A DNA stretch of 64,000 nucleotides from JAOUEA01 sp963821925 (GTDB taxonomy: Bacteria > Actinomycetota > UBA4738 > HRBIN12): NCBI GenBank assembly GCA_963821925.1, contig CAWGFO010000002.1, positions 614,448 through 678,447 of the forward strand, in the 5' to 3' direction. The position numbers and the translations under genes are program-made. Shown in pieces: positions 9,119-18,007 of this stretch (positions are counted from its first letter, which is position 1; the number at the start of each line of letters is the position of its first letter). The notes below the pieces were generated by a model. It was given only the letters and a program-made list of their open reading frames with translations, was not told where the DNA came from and did not search any database.

Positions 9119-10414
9119 ATGGCCGATCACCTGGGCGCCCCTCGGCACGACCCGCCGCCGCCGCGCGGCCTCCTCGAGCGCGCCCGCGGGCACCTCGTCG
9201 ACATCACCCCGCTGCGCACCGATCGCGACTTCCGGCGGCTCTTCCTCGGTCGGTCCGTCTCGGACTTCGGCGATGAGATCGTGATGGTGGTCGTCGCGTT
9301 CCAGGTCTACGACATCACGCGGTCGACCCTCGCGGTGGGCCTGCTCGGCCTGGCGGAGCTGATCCCGGTCTTCGTGTTCCCGATCCTCGGTGGCGCGTTC
9401 GCGGACGCGCTCGAGCGACGCCGGCTCACGATCGCGACCCACGCGATCCTCGCGGCGATGTCGCTGCTGATGGCGTGGAACGCCTCGCTCGACACGCCGA
9501 TGCTGTGGCCGCTCTACGTGTTCGCGTTCCTGTCGGCCGGCCTCGCGACCTTCAACCGGCCGGCCCTCGACACGTGGCCGGCCCGCCTCCTCGACAGGCA
9601 GTTGCTGCCCTCCGCGAACGCCCTGGAGGCCGGGTTCGGGACCCTCGACTCGATGCTCGGCCCGGTGGCGGCCGGCATCCTGCTGGCGACGGTGGCCCCG
9701 GCGGGCGCGTTCCTGTTCGACGCCGTCACGTTCCTCGTCGTGATCGCGATGATCGTGCGGATGCGGCCGTCGCCGCCCAGCGACGAGGGGAACGAGGTCA
9801 GCTGGGAGGCGATCAAGGACGGGTTCCGGTTCCTGCGGGGCAAGAAGAACCTCCAGTCGATGTTCCTCGCGGACCTGAACGCGATGATCTTCGGGTTCCC
9901 GATCGCGCTGTTCCCGGCGATCGCCGAGTCGATCCGGCCGGGCCAGCCGGGCGTGCTCGGCCTGTTCTACGCGGCCCCAGCCGCGGGCGCGTTCATCGCG
10001 ACGATGGTGTCGGGACGCGCGAAGCACGTGCGGCGACAGGGTCGGGCGATCCTCGGAGCGACCGCCGTGTGGGGCGCCGCGATCGTGGTGTTCGGGCTCT
10101 CGGACGCGCTGTGGCTCTCGCTCGTGATGCTCGCGGTCGCCGGCGCCGGCGACATGGTGAGCGGCATCTTCCGGATGTCGATCATCCAGAGCGCGGTCGA
10201 GGACAAGATCCGCGGGCGGCTCGACGGGATCGCGATGGCCGTGTGGGCGACCGGCCCGGCCGTCGGGAACATCGAGTCGGGCGTGGTCGCGACGCTCACG
10301 ACCCCGTCGATCTCGGTCGTGTCGGGCGGGATCCTCACGATCCTCGGCGTGGGCGCGCTCCGGCTCCTACTTCCCGGATTCGTGAAGTACGACGCGCAGC
10401 ATCCCGAGCCGTAG
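9119..10414 (+). CDS. MFS transporter (EntS/multidrug-like)
   Basis: A 431-residue major facilitator with about 12 hydrophobic segments. The loop between TM2 and TM3 reads GGAFADALERRRL, a form of the MFS motif A (G-x3-D-x2-R-R/K-x). Its N-terminal sequence (LRTDRDFRRLFLGRSVSDFGDEIVMVVVAFQVYD) resembles the EntS/macrolide-exporter-like MFS_3 group, which usually exports small molecules or siderophores. The substrate is unknown. The gene stands between unrelated genes and seems monocistronic or loosely linked to the Fpg/Nei gene 25 bases upstream. Confidence 0.82.
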   Translation: MADHLGAPRHDPPPPRGLLERARGHLVDITPLRTDRDFRRLFLGRSVSDFGDEIVMVVVAFQVYDITRSTLAVGLLGLAELIPVFVFPILGGAFADALERRRLTIATHAILAAMSLLMAWNASLDTPMLWPLYVFAFLSAGLATFNRPALDTWPARLLDRQLLPSANALEAGFGTLDSMLGPVAAGILLATVAPAGAFLFDAVTFLVVIAMIVRMRPSPPSDEGNEVSWEAIKDGFRFLRGKKNLQSMFLADLNAMIFGFPIALFPAIAESIRPGQPGVLGLFYAAPAAGAFIATMVSGRAKHVRRQGRAILGATAVWGAAIVVFGLSDALWLSLVMLAVAGAGDMVSGIFRMSIIQSAVEDKIRGRLDGIAMAVWATGPAVGNIESGVVATLTTPSISVVSGGILTILGVGALRLLLPGFVKYDAQHPEP

Positions 10415-10490
10415 CGTCCCGGCGGGAGGGTGCTTCCGTCGGTGCGGGCCTCGCGTTATCGTCCCCGCGACCGTGGAAGGGGAGGGCTCC

Positions 10491-10970
10491 GTGCTCGCGT
10501 ACTCGGAAGGCGTCTTCAACACCATCAAGTTCGGCCACGTGCTGCTCGCCGTCGTCTGGGTGGGCGGCGGGCTCTTCGTTCAGTACTACGCGACGAAGCT
10601 CTCCCGAGCGGATGACGTCGGCCGGATCACGGCGTTCACGAAGGACATCGAGAAGGCCGGGACGCAGTACTTCATGCCGGCCTCGCTCCTCGTGCTGCTG
10701 TTCGGGATCGCGATGGTCGTGTACAGCCCCGTGTACAACTTCAGCGACACCTGGATCGCGCTGGGTCTGATCGGGTACGCGGCGACCTTCGTCACGGGCG
10801 CCTTCTTCATCGGACCGACCGCGGGCAAGCTGAGCAAGGCGTTGGAGACTGAGGGCCCCGAGGGCGCGACGAGTCAGGCCCTGCGGAAGCGGATCTTCGC
10901 GATCTCGCGGATCGACCAGGTCGTGCTGACCCTCGTGATCGCGGACATGGTGATCAAACCGGGTCGCTAG
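10491..10970 (+). CDS. DUF2269-like four-helix membrane protein
   Basis: A 159-residue integral membrane protein with four predicted helices (for example VLLAVVWVGGGLFVQYY, LLVLLFGIAMVVYS, ALGLIGYAATFVTGAFFI). The HVLLAVVWVGG start and the later GPTAGKL segment are typical of DUF2269/YphA-like predicted membrane proteins of unknown function. GTG 10491 is chosen because a strong purine-rich ribosome-binding site (GGAAGGGGAGG, 10475-10485) lies 5 bases upstream; an alternative GTG at 10473 lies before it. Its TAG stop sits in a CTAG shared with the stop of the opposing gene. Confidence 0.65.
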   Translation: MLAYSEGVFNTIKFGHVLLAVVWVGGGLFVQYYATKLSRADDVGRITAFTKDIEKAGTQYFMPASLLVLLFGIAMVVYSPVYNFSDTWIALGLIGYAATFVTGAFFIGPTAGKLSKALETEGPEGATSQALRKRIFAISRIDQVVLTLVIADMVIKPGR

Positions 10971-12067
10971 CCCGCGCCGTTGCCCTGTGCCCGACCGAGG
11001 ATCCGGCCACTGAACGACCGGTCACCCGCGCGGTCCGAGGACCACGGGGCCTCGGGCGCCGAGGTCAGGTCGCAGGCCGCGAGCAGCACCGTGTCGTAGT
11101 TCACACGCCAGCCCGCGAAATCACGCCATGCCTGGTCCCGGTCGGCCTTGAGCGGCACGCCGGCCTCCTCGAGCGTCACGAGGGCCTCCTCCCACTCTTC
11201 GCGGCCGACCGAGATCGGATCGTCGGGGCTCGGGTCGGGGTCGTAGGGCACGCGGAACGAGTCGGCGATCCGGCGCAGGCACAGGTAGCCCGCGCGCAGA
11301 CAGAACTCCGCCTGCACGTCGCGTTCGACGTCGACGCTCGACAGCGTCAGGGCGGCACCGTCGAGCACGGCGCCCGCCGCGGTCGCCCACGAGTGATCCG
11401 CCTGCGGCGACCGGAAGAACACCACGGCCGGGAAGGACGTATGGGTCTCCTCGATGTCGAGGAACCAACGCTCCCACTCCTCCCAGACCTGGTGGAGCTC
11501 GGCCATCCGCTCGAGGCGGTGGTACCGCCAGATCAGCTCCCGGCCGGATGGCGGGGAGCCGGCGCGCACCTCGAGGGCGGTGACGCCGACCTCACGGCGG
11601 GAGAAGGCGCCGTAGATGCTCGGGAGGTACGTGATCAGGAGGGCCAGCAGGAAGAGCCCCAGGGCCGCCTCGGTGAACACCAGGGCGGTCGTCCCGACCT
11701 CGATCGGACCCGCGATGCCGAGCGTCAGGAGCGATGAGCCCGACAGCTCGAACGCCCGCGTCCAGGACATGTCCTCGAGGCCCCAGTAGATCAGCGTGTA
11801 GCCGAGGGCGGTGAGGGTCAGCCAGGTGGTGAGCGTCGCGAGCAGCCCGACCGGCGCATAGAGGGCCAGGACCCGGTCCCGCCGCTCGTACGGGGCCGAG
11901 GGCGGCGCGATCATCAGGAACACCCGGCGTACCACGCGGAACACGACACGGGTGAGCACGGCCGACGGGGACCGCGGCAGGATCACCGTACGGATCGCGG
12001 ACGCGACGGTGGCCGCGACGATCGCGACCCCGAGCACGATCGTGAGGATGTGCAGCGCCCGTTCCAT
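10967..12067 (-). CDS. membrane protein with pore-helix-like segment and cytoplasmic domain, unknown function
   Basis: A 366-residue protein with an N-terminal TM helix (about 5-25), two more (about 72-97 and 130-150) and a long soluble C-terminal half (about 160-366) rich in Trp and acidic residues. Between the last two helices lies SGSSLLTLGIAG, which resembles the pore helix and filter start of two-TM ion channels but lacks the canonical TVGYG. I therefore describe it as possibly channel-like and do not assign a function. No known domain is recognised in the C-terminal half (YHRLERMAELHQVWEEWERW). It is convergent with the DUF2269-like gene, sharing a 4-base CTAG overlap. Confidence 0.55.
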   Translation of the reverse strand: MERALHILTIVLGVAIVAATVASAIRTVILPRSPSAVLTRVVFRVVRRVFLMIAPPSAPYERRDRVLALYAPVGLLATLTTWLTLTALGYTLIYWGLEDMSWTRAFELSGSSLLTLGIAGPIEVGTTALVFTEAALGLFLLALLITYLPSIYGAFSRREVGVTALEVRAGSPPSGRELIWRYHRLERMAELHQVWEEWERWFLDIEETHTSFPAVVFFRSPQADHSWATAAGAVLDGAALTLSSVDVERDVQAEFCLRAGYLCLRRIADSFRVPYDPDPSPDDPISVGREEWEEALVTLEEAGVPLKADRDQAWRDFAGWRVNYDTVLLAACDLTSAPEAPWSSDRAGDRSFSGRILGRAQGNGAG

Positions 12068-12147
12068 CGCGGTCCATCCTCGCAGACCGTCTGCCCACCG
12101 GCGGCGGTTTCGGCTCGCTGACGAGCTCCCGCCGGACCGTCCGCTCC

Positions 12148-13728
12148 CTAGACCTCGATCGCGACCCGTTCGCCCTCGGGCGCCCCACCCAGGTGCACGT
12201 TGGACTCACGCCCCGGGATGAAGCGGTTCGCCACGAAGGCGGCGGCGAGCATGATCAGCGACCCCACGAACAGCGCCCGGTGGAAGCCCGACATGTACGA
12301 GGTCTGGAACGCCTGGTACACACCGCCCTGCTGCTCGGGCGTGAGCCCGAGGGCCGTCAGGAACTCGGGCGTGACCGCGCCGTGCCCCGACTGCTCGGCG
12401 ATCGCCGCCTGCTGCGGCGCCGAGAGCCCGATGTCCGCGAGGAGCGGCGCGATCGTGGCCGAGAGCTTCGAGAACAGGATCGTGCCGAGCAGCGCGATGC
12501 CGAGGACGCCGCCGACCTCGCGGCTCGTGTTCGTCATCGCCGAGCCAAGGCCCGCACGCTGCGGCCCGACCGAGCTCATCACCGCGGCGGTCATCGGGGC
12601 CATCGTCGAACCCATGCCGTGACCCATGATCGCGAACAGGACCCCGATCACCGCGTAGGGCGTGTCGACCTGGATCTGCGTGAGCGCCATCAGTCCGAAG
12701 CCCATCAGGAGCAGGCCGTACGTCATGGGGATCTTCGAGCCGTGCCGTTGCGCATACTTCCCGGCGAGGGGAGCGGTCACGATGATCATCAGGGTCATCG
12801 GCAGGAACCGCACGCCCGCCTCGAACGGCGTGTACCCGCGGATCTGCTGCAGGTAGAGGCTCATGAACAGGAAGATCGAGAACATCCCGAGCGAGACCGA
12901 GAACGCCACCGTGTTGCCCGCCGAGAACGCCGGGATCCGGAAGAACGACAGCGGCATCATCGCCTTCGGGTTGCGGTGCTCCCACCAGAAGAACGCGCCG
13001 AGGAGCACGGCGGCGGCGGTGAGCGAGCCGACGATCACCGGGTCGGACCACCCCTTCTGATTCGCCTCGATCAGGCCGTACGTGAGGAACAGGAGGCCGA
13101 GCGTCCCCAGGATCAGCCCGGGGATGTCGAGTTCGCGCGCCTCGTCGGAACGAGATTCGGTGACCGTGCGCATCGCCACGAAGAACGCGACGATCCCGAT
13201 CGGCACGTTCAGGAAGAACACCGACTCCCACCCGATGTGCTCGACCATGTAGCCGCCGAGCGTCGGCCCGAGCGCGAGCGCGATCCCGCTGACCCCGGCC
13301 CACAGCCCGATCGCCTTCGCGCGCTCCTGCGGTGGGAAGGTCACGGTCAGGATCGAAAGGGTCCCGGGCATCAGGAACGCCGCCCCCACGCCCTGGAGCG
13401 CGCGGAACGCGATCAGCTGCCCCGGCGACGACGAGATCCCGCACAGGAACGAGGCCGCCGTGAAGATCGCGAGCCCCATCAGGAACATCTTCTTGCGGCC
13501 GTACCGGTCGCCGGCGATGCCGCCGGTCAGGAGCAGCGAGGCGAACGCGAGGACGTAGCCGTCGATGATCCACTGGATCGCCGAGACGCTCGCGCCGAGC
13601 TCGGTCTGGATCCGGGGGATCGCGACGTTCACGACGGTGTTGTCCAACATCGCCATCGCGAGGGCGAAACACATCGTCAGCAGGACGATGACCTTCTCGC
13701 GGGCGTTCTCACCTTCGAACCCGAGCAC
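12148..13728 (-). CDS. DHA2-family MFS drug exporter (EmrB/QacA type)
   Basis: A 526-residue transporter of the 14-helix DHA2 group. Clear signatures are LDNTVVNVAIPRIQ in TM1 (motif D1), GGIAGDRYGRKKMFLMG (motif A) and the antiporter motif C region ALGPTLGGYMVEHIGWESVFFLN. These proteins export drugs and amphipathic compounds using the proton gradient. The GTG start at 13728 has a GGAG-containing ribosome-binding site just upstream. No regulator gene is adjacent. The ABC exporter upstream on the same strand lies within 100 bases, so this stretch may form an export cluster, but substrates cannot be inferred. Confidence 0.88.
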   Translation of the reverse strand: MLGFEGENAREKVIVLLTMCFALAMAMLDNTVVNVAIPRIQTELGASVSAIQWIIDGYVLAFASLLLTGGIAGDRYGRKKMFLMGLAIFTAASFLCGISSSPGQLIAFRALQGVGAAFLMPGTLSILTVTFPPQERAKAIGLWAGVSGIALALGPTLGGYMVEHIGWESVFFLNVPIGIVAFFVAMRTVTESRSDEARELDIPGLILGTLGLLFLTYGLIEANQKGWSDPVIVGSLTAAAVLLGAFFWWEHRNPKAMMPLSFFRIPAFSAGNTVAFSVSLGMFSIFLFMSLYLQQIRGYTPFEAGVRFLPMTLMIIVTAPLAGKYAQRHGSKIPMTYGLLLMGFGLMALTQIQVDTPYAVIGVLFAIMGHGMGSTMAPMTAAVMSSVGPQRAGLGSAMTNTSREVGGVLGIALLGTILFSKLSATIAPLLADIGLSAPQQAAIAEQSGHGAVTPEFLTALGLTPEQQGGVYQAFQTSYMSGFHRALFVGSLIMLAAAFVANRFIPGRESNVHLGGAPEGERVAIEV

Positions 13729-13825
13729 GGGCTTCGCTCCTTCCGTGGGTGGCGCTCCGAGGACAGACCCTCTCGCGGATGCAACCGGGCTTACGCCGTA
13801 TGTGTTCCCGATCCGGGGGATCGGT

Positions 13826-14686
13826 TCAGTCGAGCTTGCGGTACAGACGGATCGCGAGCGGCACGAAGATGATCAGCAGGCCGACGATCCACGCCGCCGA
13901 CTTGAAGAGGAGGCCCTCGAACGTGTCGACCGGCAGCTTCGTGGTGGCATCGATGATGCCGAGGTTCCCGTTCGCGAGGTACCGCGCGAGGTTGCACCAC
14001 ACCGTGACCGGGTTCGCGCGTGCGATCGGCTGCAGCCACGACGACATGCCCACCACGGGCACGAACGCCGAGCTGACGAACACGATCGGGAACACGATCG
14101 TGAACACCGCGGCCTGCACGGCCTCGACCACCTTCAGCCACAGGCCGATGCACGCGCAGATCCACGAGAACACGAACCCGACGGTGAGCACCAGCACCAC
14201 GAGGCCCACCGCGGGCACGACCCCCCGCGTGAACCTGAACCCGACGAGGTAGCCGATCACCATCACGATCAGCACGAGCAGGAAGTTCTTCGCGAGGTCG
14301 GAGGTCGTCCGGCCCGCGAGCACGGCCGACCGCGCCATCGGGAGCGACCGGAACCGGTCGATCAGGCCCTTCTTCAGGTCGTCGGCCAGGCCGATCGCCG
14401 TGGTCGTCGCACCGAAGATCGCGTTCTGCACGAAGATCCCCGGCATCAGGAACTGCACGTAGTCGAGCCCTCCCAGGCCCTTGAACTGGTTCGCGTAGAT
14501 GAACCGGAACAGCAGCACGAACATGATCGGCTGCACGAGCTCGAAGACGAGGACCGTCGGAACGCGCCAGAGCGAGACGAGGTTGCGCCGCGCGACGACC
14601 AGTCCGTCCTGGATCGCGAGCCGGATCCGCGCCGGCGTGTTCGACGGTCCGCGGCGGACCGGGACCTGCTGGACGACGGCGCTCAT
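13826..14686 (-). CDS. ABC-2 type transporter permease (DrrB-like)
   Basis: A 286-residue membrane protein with six hydrophobic segments typical of ABC2_membrane permeases (VFELVQPIMFVLLFRFIY, NAIFGATTTAIGLADDLKKG, VFVSSAFVPVVGMSSWL). The sequence GLIDRFRSLPMARSAVLAGR is the family coupling-loop signature of daunorubicin-resistance (DrrB) permeases. The ATG overlaps the stop of the ATPase gene by four bases, so the two subunits are translated together. The pair likely exports a hydrophobic compound or lipid; the substrate is unknown. Confidence 0.86.
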   Translation of the reverse strand: MSAVVQQVPVRRGPSNTPARIRLAIQDGLVVARRNLVSLWRVPTVLVFELVQPIMFVLLFRFIYANQFKGLGGLDYVQFLMPGIFVQNAIFGATTTAIGLADDLKKGLIDRFRSLPMARSAVLAGRTTSDLAKNFLLVLIVMVIGYLVGFRFTRGVVPAVGLVVLVLTVGFVFSWICACIGLWLKVVEAVQAAVFTIVFPIVFVSSAFVPVVGMSSWLQPIARANPVTVWCNLARYLANGNLGIIDATTKLPVDTFEGLLFKSAAWIVGLLIIFVPLAIRLYRKLD

Positions 14687-15705
14687 GACTCGTTCCCCTT
14701 TCGACCGCGGCGCTTCTTCGTGGGCGCTCCCGCGCCACCCGTGCCCTCGTCCTCTTCCTCCGCGGAGCGTCCGGTCAGCGAGAGGAAGACGTCGTCGAGC
14801 GTCGGCCGGTGGAGGGCGATGTCGGAGAGGACGATCTTGGCCTCGTCGAGGCGGCGGACGCTCTCGAGCAGGACGGTCGGTCCCGCGTCGCCCACCGGGA
14901 TCCGGACGCGGCCGCCGTCGAGGTCGACGTTCGGCTCGCCCGTCCCCACGCCCGCGAGCGTCGTCACGGCCCGGTCGGTCTCACTGCGTTGCTCGACGTG
15001 GAGCTCCAGGACCTCGCCGCCGATCCGGTCCTTCAGCTCGTCGGACGTTCCCTCGGCGATCACGGTGCCGTGGTCGATCACGACGATCCGGTCGGCGAGC
15101 TGGTCGGCCTCGTCCAGGTACTGGGTCGTGAGCAGCAGGGTGGTGCCGTCCGCCTGGAGCTCGCGGATGAACGCCCAGACGTCGATCCGGCTCCGCGGGT
15201 CGAGCCCCGTCGTGGGCTCGTCGAGGAAGAGCACGTCCGGACGCCCGACGAGGCTGGCCGCCAGGTCGAGCCGGCGCCGCATGCCCCCCGAGTAGGTCTT
15301 GGTCGCGCGGTCGGCGGCGTCGGCGAGGTCGAAGCGTTCGAGCACCTCGGAGCCGCGACGCCGGGCCTCGGCGCGCGGCAGGTGGTACAGGCGTCCCACC
15401 AGCTCCAGGTTCTCGAGGCCGGTCAGGTTCTCGTCGACGGCGGCGCTCTGCCCGGCCAGGCCGATCCGGAAGCGCAGTTCCTCGGCGTCGCGCACGACGT
15501 CGAGGCCGTCGACCTCGGCGTGCCCGGCACTCGGGAGGAGCAGGGTGGTCAGGATCCGCACGGCGGTCGTCTTGCCGGCGCCGTTCGGGCCGAGCATGCC
15601 GAGCACGGTACCGCGCTCGACCTGCAGATCGATGCCACGCAGCGCGTGGACCTCCCCGAAGTCTCGGACGAGACCCTCGGTGAGGATGATGGGTCGGTCA
15701 GCCAT
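14683..15705 (-). CDS. ABC transporter ATP-binding protein (DrrA-like)
   Basis: A 340-residue ATPase. Walker A is GPNGAGKTT (39-47), the ABC signature is YSGGMRRRL, Walker B is DVLFLDEPTTGLD and the H-loop lies in LTTQYLDEADQLAD. The C-terminal 80 residues are the DUF4162 extension found in DrrA-type exporters, ending with a short Lys/Arg-rich tail. The ATG at 15705 fits the family N-terminus (IILTEGLVRDFGEVHALRGI) and has GGAGCACG before it; the frame stays open far upstream, but that part has no homology-like features. The permease overlaps downstream. Divergent from the lipoprotein gene across about 150 bases. Confidence 0.88.
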   Translation of the reverse strand: MADRPIILTEGLVRDFGEVHALRGIDLQVERGTVLGMLGPNGAGKTTAVRILTTLLLPSAGHAEVDGLDVVRDAEELRFRIGLAGQSAAVDENLTGLENLELVGRLYHLPRAEARRRGSEVLERFDLADAADRATKTYSGGMRRRLDLAASLVGRPDVLFLDEPTTGLDPRSRIDVWAFIRELQADGTTLLLTTQYLDEADQLADRIVVIDHGTVIAEGTSDELKDRIGGEVLELHVEQRSETDRAVTTLAGVGTGEPNVDLDGGRVRIPVGDAGPTVLLESVRRLDEAKIVLSDIALHRPTLDDVFLSLTGRSAEEEDEGTGGAGAPTKKRRGRKGNES

Positions 15706-15855
15706 CGTGCTCCTTCGGTCGGGTGGGAACCGGTGGGGAACCCCTCTTCGATGGTCAAGACAGCATACGGAACGGCTCCGACAAGGCCATGTCGTGCGTT
15801 GCGACATCTTGCGGAAGCCTTCCGGCCGGGTGCGGCTGACGGTACGGTCGGCGGC

Positions 15856-16863
15856 ATGCGGGCCGGCGGAGCGGTGTTCGTGGCGGCGATGCTCGCGCTG
15901 ACCGCCTGCGGGGAAGGGGGCACCGCGACCGATCCGACGCCCAGCGAAGCCACGGGGACGGCGAGCGCGACGCCGGGCGATCCCGCCGTGGTCGAGCGTG
16001 CCCGGGTCGACGTCGGTGGTGAGCCGCTCGGCATCACGACCGGCTTCGGCAGCGTCTGGGTCGTGAGCTCCGAGTTCGGATCGGGGGGAAAGCCGGCGGT
16101 GTACCGGATCGATCCGGCGAACGCGGAGGTCGCGGCCCGGATCCCCGTCGGCGACACCCCGTTGCAGGCCCTGGCCGCCTTCGGTTCGGTCTGGGTGTCG
16201 AACGCGGGCGACGACACGCTCTCGCGGATCGACCCGGCGACGGACGAGATCGTCGCGACGGTGGCGACGTGCGCGAAGCCCGAGGGGATGGCCGCCGCCG
16301 CCGGCGCGGTGTGGGCGGCCTGCGAGCAGGCGGGGAAGGTCGCCCGTATCGACCCCGCGACGAACCGGATGACCGGCACGACCACGGTCGAGGAGGAGCC
16401 GCGCTTCGTCACCGCCGCGTTCGGCAGCCTGTGGGTCTCGAACTACTTCGGTGCGAGCGTCTCCCGGATCGACCCCGCCACGGGCAAGGTCGTCGCGACG
16501 ATCGAGACCGACCTCGGCGGCCAGATCATGGCGCCGCTCGACGGGTCTCTCTGGCTCTCTTCGGTGGACGCCGAGACCGTGTCCCGGATCGATCCCGTCA
16601 CGAACGAGGTCGCCGAGACGTTCCCTGCGGGTGACGCGCCCGACGGGCTGCTCGCGCTGGACGGCGTGCTCTGGGTCGTGTCGGACTTCGGCCCGGAGCT
16701 GCGGCGCCTCGATCCATCGACGGGCGAGCTCTCGCCGATCGTGGTCGTGGGGGAGCAGGGGCTGATCGGCGACAACCGCCTCGTGGTCGAGGCGGACGGG
16801 TTCCTCTGGCTGCCGCTGTTCGAGGACGCACAGGTCGTGGCGATCGAGGTCCCCGAGGTGTGA
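15856..16863 (+). CDS. extracellular lipoprotein with NHL/Vgb-like beta-propeller repeats
   Basis: A 335-residue exported lipoprotein. The signal peptide ends in the lipobox LALTAC (Cys about 16), followed by a Thr/Ser/Ala-rich linker. About six blades recur, each with GSVWV or GSLWV and RIDPATNE-like segments (RIDPANAEV, RIDPATDEI, RIDPATNRM, RIDPATGKV, RIDPVTNEV). This is the pattern of YncE/Vgb (streptogramin lyase-like) propellers, here more likely a binding scaffold than a lyase. It lies divergent from the DrrA-like gene and ends 17 bases before the CstR-like operator, so it is probably not part of the sulfur operon. Confidence 0.78.
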   Translation: MRAGGAVFVAAMLALTACGEGGTATDPTPSEATGTASATPGDPAVVERARVDVGGEPLGITTGFGSVWVVSSEFGSGGKPAVYRIDPANAEVAARIPVGDTPLQALAAFGSVWVSNAGDDTLSRIDPATDEIVATVATCAKPEGMAAAAGAVWAACEQAGKVARIDPATNRMTGTTTVEEEPRFVTAAFGSLWVSNYFGASVSRIDPATGKVVATIETDLGGQIMAPLDGSLWLSSVDAETVSRIDPVTNEVAETFPAGDAPDGLLALDGVLWVVSDFGPELRRLDPSTGELSPIVVVGEQGLIGDNRLVVEADGFLWLPLFEDAQVVAIEVPEV

Positions 16864-16879
16864 GCCCACTCTGTGGGAA

Positions 16880-16897
16880 TATACCCCCCGGGGTATA
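16880..16897. promoter_or_regulatory. CsoR/CstR-type operator overlapping the promoter
   Basis: An inverted repeat with 8-base arms, TATACCCC at 16880-16887 and GGGGTATA at 16890-16897, separated by CC. G/C-tract palindromes with TATA-like flanks are the known operators of CsoR-family repressors. A plausible -10 hexamer (TATACT, 16894-16899) overlaps the right arm, so a bound repressor would block RNA polymerase. It lies 38 bases upstream of the CstR-like gene and presumably controls the whole four-gene operon. Confidence 0.75.
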
Positions 16898-16934
16898 CTG
16901 TTCGGACCGTACGAGGACCGAACCAGGAGGGCCG

Positions 16935-17204
16935 ATGGAGATCGCCGAGACCGAGATCCGTTCCGTGGTGAACCGACTGCACCGCGTGCGGGGCCAGATC
17001 GAAGGCATCGAGAAGATGCTCGACGAGGACCGCGACTGCCGCGATGTGGCGCGTCAGATGGCGGCCGCGACGCGGGCACTGGAACGCGCAGGCGTGCAGT
17101 TCCTGGTCGCGAACCTCACGGCGTGCCTCCGCGATGAGGACGCCGCCAAGGCCGAAGGCCTCGACGCCGACGAGCTCCAGCGCCTGTTCCTACAGCTCGC
17201 ATGA
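16935..17204 (+). CDS. CsoR-family transcriptional repressor, CstR-like (persulfide sensor type)
   Basis: An 89-residue all-helical DUF156 repressor that starts at ATG 16935 behind a perfect AGGAGG (16925-16930). The two conserved cysteines align at Cys35 (DRDCRDV) and Cys64 (NLTAC). The intervening copper-ligand His of CsoR is replaced by Asn60. Loss of that His with both Cys kept is the pattern of CstR-type reactive-sulfur sensors, which form inter-subunit di- or trisulfides and release DNA. The downstream genes (TauE, rhodanese, persulfide dioxygenase) support this. Copper sensing is therefore unlikely, though untested. The stop overlaps the TauE start. Confidence 0.85.
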   Translation: MEIAETEIRSVVNRLHRVRGQIEGIEKMLDEDRDCRDVARQMAAATRALERAGVQFLVANLTACLRDEDAAKAEGLDADELQRLFLQLA

Positions 17205-18001
17205 CCGACCTGCCCCTCGCGATCCTCTTCGGTCTGCTGATCGGCGGGTCCCTCGGCGCGCTCGGCGGCGGCGGCTCGATCCTGGCCGTCCCGGCGCTCG
17301 TCTACGGGCTGGGCCTCCCCGTGCGCGAGGCGATCCCGACCTCGCTCCTCGTCGTCGGGCTGACGGCGGCCACCGCAGCCTGGGCGCACGTCCGCGCCGG
17401 GACGGTGTGGCTTCGCACGGCGTTCGCCTTCGCGAGCGTCGGCGTGGTCGGCTCGTTCGCCGGCGCCTGGCTGAACCACCGCGTGGACGAAGGCGTGGTG
17501 CTCGGCGGGCTGGCGGTCCTGATGGTGGTGGCCGCGGTCGGGATGTGGCGGCGCGGGGGAACGGTGATCGTGGCCGCGGACGAGCCGGCGTCCGGCGGGG
17601 TGGCGATCGACGTCCGCGAGCGAACGATCGGCGCGCGGCTCCCTCAGGTGCTCGCGGCCGGGCTCGGTCTCGGTCTGCTCACCGGCCTCTTCGGGGTCGG
17701 CGGCGGATTCCTGATCGTGCCCACGATGGTGCTGCTGTTGGACGTACCGACGCCCGCCGCGATCGGCACCTCCCTGGTCGTGATCTCGGTGAACGCGTTC
17801 GCCGGGTTCGTGGCGCACCTCGGGATGGGATCGGTGGATCTGGGCGTCGCGGCGGCCTTCGCCGCCGGGGGCGCGGTGGGGGCGTTCGTGGGCCAGTGCG
17901 CGGGGTCGCGCGTTTCGCCCGGGACGCTTTCCCGTGCGTTCGCCGTGCTCGTGCTGGCCGTGGGTTCGTTCACGTTGTTCGACGTGCTGATGAAGGGATG
18001 A
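17201..18001 (+). CDS. TauE/SafE-family sulfite/sulfur-anion exporter
   Basis: A 266-residue membrane protein with about eight helices in two repeats. Each half carries the family glycine-rich motif: GGSLGALGGGGSILAVPALVY-type near the N-terminus and GLFGVGGGFLIVPTM in the second half. TauE/SafE proteins export sulfite, thiosulfate or organosulfonates. In cst-type operons this member is thought to remove sulfite or thiosulfate produced by persulfide oxidation. The ATG overlaps the CstR-like stop by four bases, so the two are coupled. Confidence 0.85.
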   Translation: MTDLPLAILFGLLIGGSLGALGGGGSILAVPALVYGLGLPVREAIPTSLLVVGLTAATAAWAHVRAGTVWLRTAFAFASVGVVGSFAGAWLNHRVDEGVVLGGLAVLMVVAAVGMWRRGGTVIVAADEPASGGVAIDVRERTIGARLPQVLAAGLGLGLLTGLFGVGGGFLIVPTMVLLLDVPTPAAIGTSLVVISVNAFAGFVAHLGMGSVDLGVAAAFAAGGAVGAFVGQCAGSRVSPGTLSRAFAVLVLAVGSFTLFDVLMKG

Positions 18002-18007
18002 TGTGCG

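Noticed and set aside
13565..15295. Long plus-strand frames over the MFS and ABC exporter genes
   Set aside because: His/Arg/Asp-rich composition without domains, opposite well-supported genes.
14809..15855. Open frame leading into the propeller lipoprotein from 14809
   Set aside because: This stretch is opposite the ABC ATPase gene; the lipoprotein's signal peptide starts at 15856, so the upstream part is chance read-through.
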